NCBI GenBank assembly: GCA_965197545.1
Contig: CBDANJ010000007.1
Coordinates: 1,116,001-1,180,000, forward strand
DNA length: 64,000 bases
Direction: 5' to 3'
Source: CATOSP01 sp965197545
GTDB taxonomy: Bacteria; Chloroflexota; Dehalococcoidia; Lucifugimonadales; UBA3495
The notes beneath the pieces were generated by a model. The model worked only from the letters and a program-made list of their open reading frames with translations. It did not search any database and had not been told where the DNA came from. A program made the translations under genes and the position numbers. Below, piece by piece: positions 31,895 through 40,378 of the stretch (position 1 is its first letter; the number at the start of each line of letters is the position of its first letter).

Positions 31895-32336
31895 GTTGCT
31901 TTCACCGGCCTGGTTGGGGTTGGGAGTTTCCGGTAGTGGCATTGTAGCATGGTGTTACAGGATGCTACTTATCGAGTGGTTTGAATCCTGTCAAGTAGAC
32001 CTCCGCGGATACCGGCGCCGTCGTAAAGTGCTCGGCGATATCATCCAGCCAACCCCAAGTCATCTCAAACCTCACCCGGCTTTCTGCAGGAATGAAGTTG
32101 ACGTAAGTGTTCAGACTTGATCGGACTTGATCGGAAACAAAGGCCCCACTTTCGCAAAAGGGGGGTTGGGGAGATTTCTCCCGCTCCGGGTAGAGTCGCT
32201 AACGGGTGCGCTGCACATCTCCAACTGTGGTGGTTTCTGGTTGGAATATCCGGGTTGAGATGACCCCGGTCCTCGTAACTACGTTAGCCGGAAGGAGAGA
32301 AATCCCCCTTTTGTGAAAGGGGCGGTATCTCCGCCC
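31895..32336. other. Intergenic region with imperfect inverted repeats
   Basis: No gene is visible. It contains a tandem 10-bp repeat GACTTGATCG (32114-32133) overlapping a 14-base word, TGTTCAGACTTGAT (32108-32121), that also occurs at 18492-18505 near one end of the 390-bp element. An imperfect long inverted repeat follows, with arms near 32144-32180 and 32294-32322 built around CGCAAAAGGGGG and CCCCCTTTTGTG. The 8-bp hairpin AGGGGCGG / CCGCCCCT (32319-32339) overlaps the stop of the MNT-HEPN gene and could terminate it. Confidence 0.5.
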
Positions 32337-33146
32337 CTACCCCGGCGTCCAGCGCGGCGGTTCGCTGCCCGTGAGGGCTTTGATGCGGCCGGCGATGGCA
32401 TCCACCAGGTCTGCTACGACGTCTAGCAGTTCGCGCCGGTCTGCTATTTCTATCACCGCGCCGCCGTAGCGGTACTCTACGGCGTACCTGGTCAGCCAGT
32501 TCAGATTCTCCCCGGCCAGCGTGTTTTCCTCGCTTGTATATTGCCTGACCTTGCCAATCAGGTCTTCCAGGTTGTGGGTCCGGTCATACTCCCCCCCAAG
32601 GGCTGAAATCCAGCCTTTGAGAGCGTTTTCTACGGACTGTTGGGCCAGGAAGCCCACAATCTCTTGGGGCGCTTCCGACGGCGGATGATGCACGACCATC
32701 GTTTCCAACCCCCGAAGGTTGCGGGTGGCGACGATGAAACGCTGCTCTACGTCCGGCCAGTTGGTGGGTTCCTGGTTGTCCGGTTCCAGGGGCTTTTCGC
32801 TCACTATTACTCCGTCTTTGATGGCCTGACCGGCCACATGGTTCCTCGCACGGCGGTAGTAGGCGAATTTGCGTTCGGTAAATTGGACTACATCTACACC
32901 TGTGAAGCGCCCGTAAACTTCCCTGACTTTCTCATGGGCGGCGGCGCTGGCCCCCTTGTAAATGTCCCAATCGTCCGCGTCGTCGCCAGTGATGACCAGC
33001 AGGTCCACGTCGGAGTCATCGCGGTAGTCGCCCCTGGCGCGGGAGCCGAATAGGATAACGGCGACCGGCTGAATGGCGTCGTATACGGCCTGGGCCACGG
33101 CGTGCGCCCTGGCGTCGTGGCCCAGGTTGTTCGTACTATCCGTCAT
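32337..33146 (-). CDS. MNT-HEPN fusion: nucleotidyltransferase plus HEPN domain
   Basis: 269 aa from the ATG at 33146, which overlaps the stop of a small upstream frame (ATGA). Residues 25-110 form a minimal nucleotidyltransferase with an intact active site, FGSRARGDYRDDSDVDLLV (Gly-Ser and Asp-x-Asp). Residues 130-260 are a HEPN domain (FLAQQSVENALKGWISALGG then RTHNLEDLIGKVR). The arrangement of antitoxin-like MNT and toxin-like HEPN in one chain is known in kanamycin-nucleotidyltransferase-like proteins and in some HEPN/MNT modules. Compare the separate HepT/MntA genes at 60023-60855, whose active site is altered. Confidence 0.83.
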   Translation of the reverse strand: MTDSTNNLGHDARAHAVAQAVYDAIQPVAVILFGSRARGDYRDDSDVDLLVITGDDADDWDIYKGASAAAHEKVREVYGRFTGVDVVQFTERKFAYYRRARNHVAGQAIKDGVIVSEKPLEPDNQEPTNWPDVEQRFIVATRNLRGLETMVVHHPPSEAPQEIVGFLAQQSVENALKGWISALGGEYDRTHNLEDLIGKVRQYTSEENTLAGENLNWLTRYAVEYRYGGAVIEIADRRELLDVVADLVDAIAGRIKALTGSEPPRWTPG

Positions 33147-33301
33147 GGGCTCTTTCCCCCGGTGTAGTCTCTCCACGGCAAGGTTAGGGACACAGGATTG
33201 AAATTGTCAATTGTTAAGCTGGGACTCCCAGGGTCCTCCAAAATGGCGGCCAACTCTACCCCCCTTCTGTGTAGTTTGGTGATGGGCGCCGACTCCGACA
33301 T
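33143..33301 (-). CDS. Small putative protein coupled to the MNT-HEPN gene
   Basis: 52 aa from the ATG at 33301, which has AAGGTG about 7 bases upstream. The stop TGA shares bases with the ATG of the MNT-HEPN gene (ATGA), a pattern typical of translationally coupled toxin-antitoxin genes. The sequence (ITKLHRRGVELAAILED, then LTIDNFNPVSLTLPW) matches nothing I recognise. It could be a small regulator, a leader peptide or chance. Confidence 0.38.
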   Translation of the reverse strand: MSESAPITKLHRRGVELAAILEDPGSPSLTIDNFNPVSLTLPWRDYTGGKSP

Positions 33302-33442
33302 TCGAAAGCACCTTTCTCCAGGCGTATTGGGCACGTCTTGCCCCTCCCGTTTGTGATACGTTGCTCAGACGACTATGATGGGCCAATCCAATCGCGTGCT
33401 CTTCGTCATCCCATTGTCTATAACCCGACCCGATAGACTGCC

Positions 33443-34831
33443 GTGATTAGCGTGCTCGCCAAAAGCCTGCTGCGACGCCCAGCCAGTGTTTTCTATGGCT
33501 GGTGGATAGTCGTGATCAGCATGCTTGCCGACGCGCTGAAACACGGCACGTTCAACCGTGGCTTCACTCTCTACGTGCTGCCTCTCCGCGGCGAGTTGGG
33601 GATAGGGCTTGCCTTCATATCGTTCGCCGACATGCTCGGACGGCTCGAGGGTGGTCTGCTGGGTCCCATATCCGGCTACCTCACCGACCGGTTTGGGCCG
33701 CGACTCATGATGGCCTTCGGAGGGCTCACTTCGGGTCTGGGATTTATTCTCCTCGCGTCCACCCACAGCTATTTGAGCTTCGTTCTGGTCTTCGTCGGAC
33801 TGATCTCCGTGGGAATGCGGAGCGGATACAACAATGCTTCGGTCCCGGCATTGAATCAGTGGTTCCGCAGGCGGAGAGCCCTGGCGATGTCTGTTGCATC
33901 GGTTGGAAACGGTCTGGGAGGATTCCTGATTGCCCCGGTCGTGGGATTGTTAGTGGTGTCCACTGGGTGGCGTGAGGCCGCTGTAGTTTCCGGCGTGGCG
34001 ATCATCGTGGTCGTGATCCCACTCTCGATGTTGGTCCGCCGCTCTCCTGAAACCATGGGACTCAGGCCCGACGGTGACTCCCTTGACGTTCCGTTGCCCG
34101 GCCGGCACGTGGTCCGACCGGCGTCAGGCTCCACTGTTCCGGATACTTCACCGGTCCGGGGACGGGCGGGGTCAGACCAGGCCGATCCAGACTTTACGAC
34201 CCGGGAGGCCATGCGCAGTTTGTCCTACTGGCTGCTGGTCTGGGCGGTTGGGCTCCGGAATTCGGTCCACTCCGGGATGTCTTTCTTGTTGGCTCCGGTG
34301 ATGGTGTGGTTCCTTCAAGGCGCAGGCCGCACTGAGCAAGAGAGCTTGCCCATAGCGGCCTTCCTGGTGGGAGGACTGTCTCTGGGGAGTATGGCCTTCA
34401 ACCCGCTTGTCGGATGGCTTGGGGATACTCGGTCCAAGTTGAAGCTAAGCTCGGTGGCCATGGCGGCGGGGGCAGTATCCTTGATTGTGCTCCTGGACCA
34501 AAACGGCCACATGTGGAGGCTAGTGGTTTTCGTCGCCCTCCTCGCATTCGCCGAGAGCGCAAACCCGCTGGCGTGGGCTATCATGGGCGACTTCTTCGGG
34601 CGCAGGAGCTATGCCACTCTTCGCGGTTGGCAGCATCTTCCCGACCAACTGATGTCCATGAGTACCCCCGTGTGGATGGGGCTTATAGTCGACCGCACCG
34701 GCAGCTACTTCTGGGCCCTTATCCCGTTGGTGGGGATATATTCGCTCGCCGCCGTGTGCTATTGGACGATTCCCCGACCCCGCCCACCTCCCCGGACGCG
34801 CATCAGCCAGACCCCCGTTGTTCGCGGCTAA
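33443..34831 (+). CDS. MFS transporter
   Basis: 462 aa, GTG start. Twelve predicted membrane helices. The loop 2-3 signature is GYLTDRFGPRLMM, and the N-terminal half has SFADMLGRLEGGLLGP and MRSGYNNASVPALNQWFRRRRALAMSVASVG. A hydrophilic central loop of about 60 residues (RPDGDSLDVPLPG to DFTTREAMRS) separates the halves. It is in the same monocarboxylate-type MFS branch as the gene at 18956. The region 3' of it holds a 149-bp mobile element and then a MaoC-like gene on the same strand, so it might form an operon with that gene, now interrupted. Confidence 0.85.
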   Translation: MISVLAKSLLRRPASVFYGWWIVVISMLADALKHGTFNRGFTLYVLPLRGELGIGLAFISFADMLGRLEGGLLGPISGYLTDRFGPRLMMAFGGLTSGLGFILLASTHSYLSFVLVFVGLISVGMRSGYNNASVPALNQWFRRRRALAMSVASVGNGLGGFLIAPVVGLLVVSTGWREAAVVSGVAIIVVVIPLSMLVRRSPETMGLRPDGDSLDVPLPGRHVVRPASGSTVPDTSPVRGRAGSDQADPDFTTREAMRSLSYWLLVWAVGLRNSVHSGMSFLLAPVMVWFLQGAGRTEQESLPIAAFLVGGLSLGSMAFNPLVGWLGDTRSKLKLSSVAMAAGAVSLIVLLDQNGHMWRLVVFVALLAFAESANPLAWAIMGDFFGRRSYATLRGWQHLPDQLMSMSTPVWMGLIVDRTGSYFWALIPLVGIYSLAAVCYWTIPRPRPPPRTRISQTPVVRG

Positions 34832-34854
34832 GATGGGCTTTCTTGCCCCTAGTG

Positions 34855-35003
34855 GAGCCTGTCCCATGAAGTTGGGGAGAGATGTAAGGCGTCACAATGA
34901 GCTTGATAATTGGCGTAACACGCATAGATATGAATCAGTTATGGCGACTATATGGCTCTTGTTGACGATATCCGAAACCGACCCTGGCTTATGGGACAGG
35001 CTC
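34855..35003 (+). mobile_element. 149-bp MITE, copy 1
   Basis: The terminal inverted repeats are GAGCCTGTCCCAT (13 bp, perfect). The element is flanked by a direct 4-bp target duplication AGTG (34851-34854 and 35004-35007). The inverted copy at 62458-62606 is identical over all 149 bases by eye. One internal frame is open throughout (48 codons, starting MKLGRD) but is too short for a transposase. A TTGATA (34903-34908) and TAGATA (34925-34930) pair 16 bp apart could give outward transcription toward the MaoC-like gene; this is speculative. No source transposon is in the window. Confidence 0.85.
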
Positions 35004-35053
35004 AGTGGGTCACAATTTTTCGAAAATATGAGGTCGTCGCAGGAGGTCCTCCA

Positions 35054-36178
35054 ATGGTCTTAGAGTCGGGAAGGATTACCGAAGAGGGGTTGCAACGCCT
35101 TAGAGAACGGCTCGGCACATTCAACCGGCCCAGGCAATACGGCGTCGGTCTCTTCAACGAAGAAGCCTCCCGCAGCGCGATACGCCACTTCTGTCAGGGC
35201 ATTGGCGACATCAACCCGCTCTACTGGGATATGAGCTATGCCCAGTCCACCAAGTTTGGGACCATCGTAGCCCCTCCCTGCTTCCTCTACAGCGTCTACT
35301 GGTGCTCCGGGCGCACGGGCGGACTTCCAGGGGTCCATGGTTTCCACGCCGGAAACGATTGGGAATTTTACCGTCCCATCTACCTGGATGACAAGATATC
35401 CGTGCAGGAGCAGTTCACGGGGTTGGAAGAGAAGGAAAGTCAGTTTGCGGGGCATATCCTCATTCAGTCCAGCGTTACCCATTACTACAACCAGCGAGGG
35501 GAGGCCATAGCCAAAACCAGGGGATGGCAGGTCAGGGCGGAGCGGAGCGCGGCCAGGGAACGCCAGAAGTACACCTTCGAGCCTTACCAATACACGGAAG
35601 AAGAGCTTCGGACGATTCAGGAAGCCGTGTTGGCCGAAGAGGTCCGGGGCAACAATCCCCGCTGGTGGGAAGACGTGCAGGTTGGGGATGAAATCCGGCC
35701 CGTGGTTAAGGGGCCCATGAGCCACGGCGACATCACGGCTTTCGTGGCCGGATGCATCGGCGGTATCTCCCACGGGATTCAACTCCGGGAGATGCTGCGG
35801 CATCCTTCCTGGGGTTTCACCGACCCTACGACGGGCGCGCAAGAGGCGATAATCCGGGTCCACGACATCCAGGAGGCCGCCGAAAGCGCGGGACTGCCCG
35901 GCGCTTACGATTATGGCTGTCAGCGATGCTGCTGGATGGGTCACTTGTTGACTAACTGGATGGGAGACGACGGATTCCTAAAGAACATGTACCTGGAGTT
36001 GCGCCGGTTCAACGTGGTGGGGGATACGACCTGGTGCAAGGGGAAAGTGACCGCCAAAAGGCAAGAGAACGGCGAGTCTCTGGTTGACCTGGAAATATGG
36101 GGAGAGAACCAGCGGCAAGAGATGACCACCAAGGGCACGGCGACGGTCCGGTTGCCGTCGAAACAGCCGCTCGCCTAG
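35054..36178 (+). CDS. MaoC-like double hot-dog acyl dehydratase
   Basis: 374 aa from the ATG at 35054, set by AGGAGG seven bases upstream; the open frame extends back into the MITE but that part is not conserved-looking. Two hot-dog halves: the N-terminal FCQGIGDINPLYWDMSYAQ with TIVAPPCFLYSVYW resembles hydratase motif regions of MaoC/FkbR2 proteins. The C-terminal half has WWEDVQVGDEIRPVVKGPMS and ITAFVAGCIGG, and ends with the VKGKV-like core (WCKGKVTAKRQENG). Probably hydrates or dehydrates a CoA thioester. The MITE now lies between it and the MFS gene. Confidence 0.8.
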   Translation: MVLESGRITEEGLQRLRERLGTFNRPRQYGVGLFNEEASRSAIRHFCQGIGDINPLYWDMSYAQSTKFGTIVAPPCFLYSVYWCSGRTGGLPGVHGFHAGNDWEFYRPIYLDDKISVQEQFTGLEEKESQFAGHILIQSSVTHYYNQRGEAIAKTRGWQVRAERSAARERQKYTFEPYQYTEEELRTIQEAVLAEEVRGNNPRWWEDVQVGDEIRPVVKGPMSHGDITAFVAGCIGGISHGIQLREMLRHPSWGFTDPTTGAQEAIIRVHDIQEAAESAGLPGAYDYGCQRCCWMGHLLTNWMGDDGFLKNMYLELRRFNVVGDTTWCKGKVTAKRQENGESLVDLEIWGENQRQEMTTKGTATVRLPSKQPLA

Positions 36179-36249
36179 TCGCGCTTCAGCCGCGATAGAC
36201 ACCGGATTTCTAGTCGGGCAGTAATCGGGCAGTAAACGGAGGAAGCGAG

Positions 36250-36807
36250 ATGGTCCGGCCTAATCCAAGGGTCAGGTTTACAGTCGATGACTACATGTCT
36301 ACTCCAGAAGGCACCCGATATCAACTGCTGGACGGGGAGATGATCTTGGCTCCTTCGCCTTCAGACCGGCACCAAACGGTCTCAGCGGAACTTTTTCTAA
36401 TACTACGTCCGTTTATTCGAGAGAGAGGGTTGGGGCGCACATGGGCCGCCCCATTCGACGTAATATTTGCTGAGAATGATGTTTCGCAGCCGGACATTTT
36501 GTTTGTTTCCAATGCGAGGGGCGGGATAGTTACGGCGGAAAACATCCAGGGCGCGCCCGACCTGGTGGTAGAGGTGTCCTCTCCATCGACGGAGCGATAC
36601 GACAGAGGATACAAAATGGCGCTATATGGCAGATTCGGCGTCCGGGAGTATTGGATCGTAGACCCTATCGGGGAGACAATCGAGGTCTTCGCCGAGAGTG
36701 GCCGGGGTCTGGCGCTGGATGCCGGCTATTCCCGGGGCGAGACCCTCATGTCGCGCCTATTGCCCGGACTCGCAATCGACCTCGAACAGGTCTTTTCAGC
36801 CCGCTGA
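36250..36807 (+). CDS. Uma2-family (DUF820) putative nuclease
   Basis: 185 aa. The ATG follows GGAGG. Motifs are RFTVDDYMSTPEGTRYQLLDGEM, the Asp in VSQPDILFV, then DLVVEVSSPSTERYDRG and KMALYGRFGVREYWIVDP. In the EVS position the usual Lys of E-x-K is replaced by Ser (E-V-S), as in a good number of Uma2 proteins, where a later Lys (YKMALY) may compensate. It is diverged from the copy at 31337 and not part of an obvious operon. Confidence 0.85.
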   Translation: MVRPNPRVRFTVDDYMSTPEGTRYQLLDGEMILAPSPSDRHQTVSAELFLILRPFIRERGLGRTWAAPFDVIFAENDVSQPDILFVSNARGGIVTAENIQGAPDLVVEVSSPSTERYDRGYKMALYGRFGVREYWIVDPIGETIEVFAESGRGLALDAGYSRGETLMSRLLPGLAIDLEQVFSAR

Positions 36808-36833
36808 GTTCCTGGGCCAACACGGCCGTTCAC

Positions 36834-38015
36834 CTACCCGAACCTCTCAATAGCCCTTGCCATGCCGTCCATCGCACCTTCAAGGACCGAGTCTTCCAGG
36901 CAGTAAGAGATGCGGAAATGGCCGGGAGTCCCAAACCCCCGGCCTGGCACCGTCAGCACGTTACTCTCCTGTAGTGCGGCGACGAAGGCCAGGTCATCAC
37001 CTCCGGGCGCCTTGGGAAACAGGTAGAACGCGCCCTGGGGCTTAATCAGATCGTAACCCATCTCGGTCAACTGGGAATAAAGGAAGTCCCGCTTCCGCTG
37101 GTAGTCCGCGACATCCACTGTGACCCCCTGGAGGGCGCGCACCACGTGTTGCATCAATGCCGGTGCGTTTACGAACCCGAGTGTGCGGTTGCAGAAAGCC
37201 AGTCCGTCGGCCAACTCCTGGCGATGTGGATAAGACGGGCTGATCGCCGCGTAACCGATGCGTTCTCCGGGGAGCGCCAGGTCCTTGGCGTGGGAGTTGA
37301 CGACGATTGTGTTTTCGTAGTGGGGGAAGACCTGAGGGTAGGTCTGACCATCGTAGATGATACGGCGGTAGGGTTCGTCGCTTATCAAGAAGATCTCCGC
37401 GCCCAGTTCCCTTTGTTTTCGGTCCAGAAGATCGCCTAGCTGCTGAAGGGTATCGGCGGAGTAGATGACTCCGGACGGGTTGTTGGGGGAATTGACTATC
37501 AGGGCGCGGGTCCTTGTGTTGATGGCCGCTTCTATCGCTTCCAGGTCCGGCTGGAAGTCTTCCTTTGTAGCGACCACCACGGCCTCTCCCGCGTGATTGT
37601 CCACATAGTAGCCGTATTCCACGAAGTATGGGGCGAGGACGATTACCTGGTCTCCGGGGTTGAGGATGGTCTTCAGGGTCACGTTGATGGCCGCAGCCGC
37701 GCCGCAGGTCATCAGGATGTCCCCGGCGCTGAAGGTAAGGCCGGTCTCCGCCGTCAGATTGTCTGCCACGGCTTGGCGGGTCTCGACATAGCCGTTATTG
37801 GGCATGTACCGGTGCATCCCCTTGATAGGGCTATCGGCCAAGCGGCGAATCTCCCGATTGAACTCTTCCGGGGGCTCGACCACCGGATTGCCCAGCGACA
37901 GGTCAAATACATTCTCTTCTCCATACTGGGCCTTCAGGGCGATCCCCGCCTCGAACATTTGGCGGATCCAGCCGCCCTGTTCCATGAACCCGCGCACCTT
38001 ATTCGAGACAGGCAT
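36834..38015 (-). CDS. Pyridoxal-phosphate aminotransferase (aspartate aminotransferase family)
   Basis: 393 aa. Fold-type I. Segments are DLSLGNPVVEPPEEFN, HRYMPNNGYVETRQAV, LMTCGAAAAINVTLKTIL, IVNSPNNPSGVIYS, LISDEPYRRIIYDG and the PLP-Lys motif NSHAKDLALPGERIGY. The C-terminal substrate Arg is in GHFRISYCLE. The NNPSG and SDEPYR motifs match class I aminotransferases acting on aspartate or aromatic amino acids. It stands alone and converges with the Uma2 gene. Confidence 0.88.
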   Translation of the reverse strand: MPVSNKVRGFMEQGGWIRQMFEAGIALKAQYGEENVFDLSLGNPVVEPPEEFNREIRRLADSPIKGMHRYMPNNGYVETRQAVADNLTAETGLTFSAGDILMTCGAAAAINVTLKTILNPGDQVIVLAPYFVEYGYYVDNHAGEAVVVATKEDFQPDLEAIEAAINTRTRALIVNSPNNPSGVIYSADTLQQLGDLLDRKQRELGAEIFLISDEPYRRIIYDGQTYPQVFPHYENTIVVNSHAKDLALPGERIGYAAISPSYPHRQELADGLAFCNRTLGFVNAPALMQHVVRALQGVTVDVADYQRKRDFLYSQLTEMGYDLIKPQGAFYLFPKAPGGDDLAFVAALQESNVLTVPGRGFGTPGHFRISYCLEDSVLEGAMDGMARAIERFG

Positions 38016-38330
38016 TTACCACTCCTCGGGTGAAGATTGTTGGCGGGCTCCCAGTTGGCCATGGAAGTAAGTTGACCGCCGTCGCCCAATCATACCGGCT
38101 GCCTGCCAGCTTGTCGAAATCGACTTAGGTGGGGTGGGCGCTGTCTTGGATTGAGCCTTCTCCAGAGGTCGACAAGGCGTGTCGGACTCTACGTAGCGGC
38201 AAGAGCCGAGGATTTCCCTGTGTGCGACCCGGGGACCCTACCCAAAATCTCCGCCGATGGCTCCGGTAACTGCGCGTGGTAAGCGATAGCGCCGGTCCTT
38301 GTTGTGTTTTCTCAGTAGGGGAGAGGCCGG
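38016..38330. other. Intergenic gap without recognisable gene
   Basis: 315 bp between the lipB stop and the upstream end of the aminotransferase gene, both on the minus strand. I see no tRNA, hairpin terminator or coding frame. It must hold the aminotransferase promoter. Confidence 0.5.
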
Positions 38331-39005
38331 TTATGGGTTGGTCGTTGTCTGCGCTTCAACCATTCGTAAGCCCATACGGTTCCCGAAGTGGTAGGCCAGG
38401 CTGTATTGCACCATCTCCATCTCTGCAGGATGTCCGATGAGGAGGGCAATCGAGGTGACTTCCAAGTCATGGAGGCCGCATGGGACGATGTGGTCAAAAT
38501 ATGTGAGGTCGGTATTCACGTTCAAGGCAAGTCCGTGATAGGCGACGCCCCGGCTGATCTTCACACCAATCGAGGCTATCTTGGCGTCGCCCGCCCAAAC
38601 GCCGGTGGTCCCCCTAATGGTGTTTCCGGCCAGGTCGAAGTCGGCCAACACGTCGATGATGACCTGTTCCAAGGTCCTCACGTATTTCACCGGCCCGCCC
38701 CATTGGCGCAGGTCCACCACCGGGTAGGTAACTAGCTGCCCCGGACCGTGAAAAGTTACGAGCCCTCCCCTGTCGGTGTCGTAGACGTAGACCCCCATCG
38801 CTTTCAACTTCTCAGGGGAAACCAAGAAGTGTTCCGTCTTGCTTAGGCGGCCGCGGGTGTACACGGGCGGGTGTTCCACGAACAGAAGGGTGTTTGGGCG
38901 GACCCCCTCTCGCACATCCGCGGCGAGGGCAACCTGGAAGTCACAAGCGTTCAGGTAGTCCATGGTGCCCAGGGAAAGGACTTGACACTCGGGGAGCGGA
39001 GGCAT
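38331..39005 (-). CDS. lipB: Octanoyltransferase LipB
   Basis: 224 aa. Transfers octanoyl from acyl carrier protein to lipoyl domains. Diagnostic motifs are LFVEHPPVYTRGR, RGGLVTFHGPGQLVTYPVV, GVWAGDAKIASIGVKISRG with the catalytic Lys, HGLALNVNTDL and the catalytic Cys in HIVPCGLHDLEVTS. Placed 9 bp after E2, the lipoyl-domain protein it would modify, in the same minus-strand operon. The lipoyl synthase lipA needed to finish the cofactor is not in the window. Confidence 0.96.
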   Translation of the reverse strand: MPPLPECQVLSLGTMDYLNACDFQVALAADVREGVRPNTLLFVEHPPVYTRGRLSKTEHFLVSPEKLKAMGVYVYDTDRGGLVTFHGPGQLVTYPVVDLRQWGGPVKYVRTLEQVIIDVLADFDLAGNTIRGTTGVWAGDAKIASIGVKISRGVAYHGLALNVNTDLTYFDHIVPCGLHDLEVTSIALLIGHPAEMEMVQYSLAYHFGNRMGLRMVEAQTTTNP

Positions 39006-39014
39006 GTCCGAGGG

Positions 39015-40361
39015 TTAGTAGATTGGAGTGTCAGGGGACACGGCTTCCAGCCGCGCCTTGACCGATTGCAGGAACGCGCCCGACTCCGATCCGTCGTTTA
39101 TGCGATGGTCGAAGGAAAGGCAAAGGTTCATCATAGAACGAATTGCGATGGCGTCATCGCGGACCACAGGCCGCTTCTGAATGGCTTCGGTAGTGAGAAT
39201 GGCCGCCTGGGGGTGGTTGATTATCGGATAGGAAACGACCGAGCCCAACGCGCCGGTGTTGTTGAGTGTGAACGTACCATTTTGCACGTCGTCCACGATC
39301 AGCTTGTTCTGCCTGGCGCGCAGCGTAAGGTCCCGGGCGGCGGCTGCCAAGCCGGCGATGCTGAGGCGATCGGCGTCGTGGATTACCGGGACGATGAGCC
39401 CCGCCGTGGCCGCGACCGCTATACCGAGGTTGACCCGGCGTTTCAGGATGATCTTGTCCCCGCCCCAAGACGCATTGAGAGTCCGGTGCTCTTTCAGGGA
39501 TTCCACCACGGCCTTGATGATGAATGGAAGGTAGGTCAATTCGACTCCTTCCCGTTGCTGGAACGCGGACCTGATCTGACCTCGCAGAGCGACCATTCCG
39601 GTGACATCCACCTCGACGGAGCTCCAGGCATGAGGTATCTGGGTGACGCTCTTGACCATGGCATCGGCGATCATCCGCCGAACAGGGGTCAACGGCACTT
39701 GTTCTTCGTCTGCCGCGGAGCTTTCCGCCCGAGGGGTTGGGGGCACGGCGGGTTTTGGCACGGTTGCTGGGGCAGTTGGGGCTGCGGGTTGGGGACCGCC
39801 TTCGATGTACTTGAGCAGATCGTCCCTGGTGATTCTGCCACCCATACCCGTGCCCGGCACGCGGGAAAGGTCCACGCCATGTTCGCTGGCCAAGCGGCGG
39901 ACGGCGGGGGAGTGGCGCGCCGTCTCTCTTGAACTGGCTGGTGGGGTCTGTTGAGCTTCCAGGGCTTCGGGAGCGCCCGCGCCACCGCCGGTCGGGCCGA
40001 CTGGGGCCACATCGCGGAGCAAGTAGCCGGTTGTGCCGGCGTGATGGGGAGAGTTCGCAGCCGCGGGTTGGGACGGACTGGCGGGTTGGCCTTGCGCCGC
40101 TGAAGGAGTGGACCCAACCGGCTCGTTGGTCTCGACCTCGGCGATCGGCGCCCCCATTGGCAGGGTCTCCCCCTCTTCGGCCAGGACGCGCAGCAGCGAC
40201 CCAGATACGGGGGATGGGACCTCCATCGTGACCTTGTCGGTGATTACCTCAACAAGTGGCTCAAACCTGGCAATAGACTCGCCTGGCTGCTTGAGCCACT
40301 TGCCGATGGTGCCTTCGACGACAGACTCACCTACATGGGGAAGCTCAATGGTTACGGGCAA
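39015..40361 (-). CDS. 2-oxoacid dehydrogenase E2 (dihydrolipoamide acyltransferase)
   Basis: 448 aa. Residues 1-77 are a lipoyl domain, with the lipoylated Lys43 in VITDKVTMEV. An Ala/Pro-rich linker follows. Residues about 150-190 are a peripheral subunit-binding domain (SPAVRRLASEHGVDLSRV). The catalytic acyltransferase domain ends in SFDHRINDGSESG (the HxxxD motif). Start codon is TTG, preceded by AGGTGG. It sits between E1beta and lipB. E1alpha carries the HTTDDDDRRYR segment characteristic of branched-chain enzymes, so this complex probably oxidises branched-chain 2-oxoacids. No E3 gene is nearby. Confidence 0.92.
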   Translation of the reverse strand: MPVTIELPHVGESVVEGTIGKWLKQPGESIARFEPLVEVITDKVTMEVPSPVSGSLLRVLAEEGETLPMGAPIAEVETNEPVGSTPSAAQGQPASPSQPAAANSPHHAGTTGYLLRDVAPVGPTGGGAGAPEALEAQQTPPASSRETARHSPAVRRLASEHGVDLSRVPGTGMGGRITRDDLLKYIEGGPQPAAPTAPATVPKPAVPPTPRAESSAADEEQVPLTPVRRMIADAMVKSVTQIPHAWSSVEVDVTGMVALRGQIRSAFQQREGVELTYLPFIIKAVVESLKEHRTLNASWGGDKIILKRRVNLGIAVAATAGLIVPVIHDADRLSIAGLAAAARDLTLRARQNKLIVDDVQNGTFTLNNTGALGSVVSYPIINHPQAAILTTEAIQKRPVVRDDAIAIRSMMNLCLSFDHRINDGSESGAFLQSVKARLEAVSPDTPIY

Positions 40362-40378
40362 GGTTCAGCCACCTGTCC

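Noticed and set aside
38016..38330. Possible tRNA or small RNA in the lipB-aminotransferase gap
   Set aside because: No cloverleaf-compatible arms or T-loop consensus found by eye.
38871..39932. 353-codon plus-strand open frame over lipB and E2
   Set aside because: Antisense to two well-identified genes; His/Gly/Arg-rich with no motifs.
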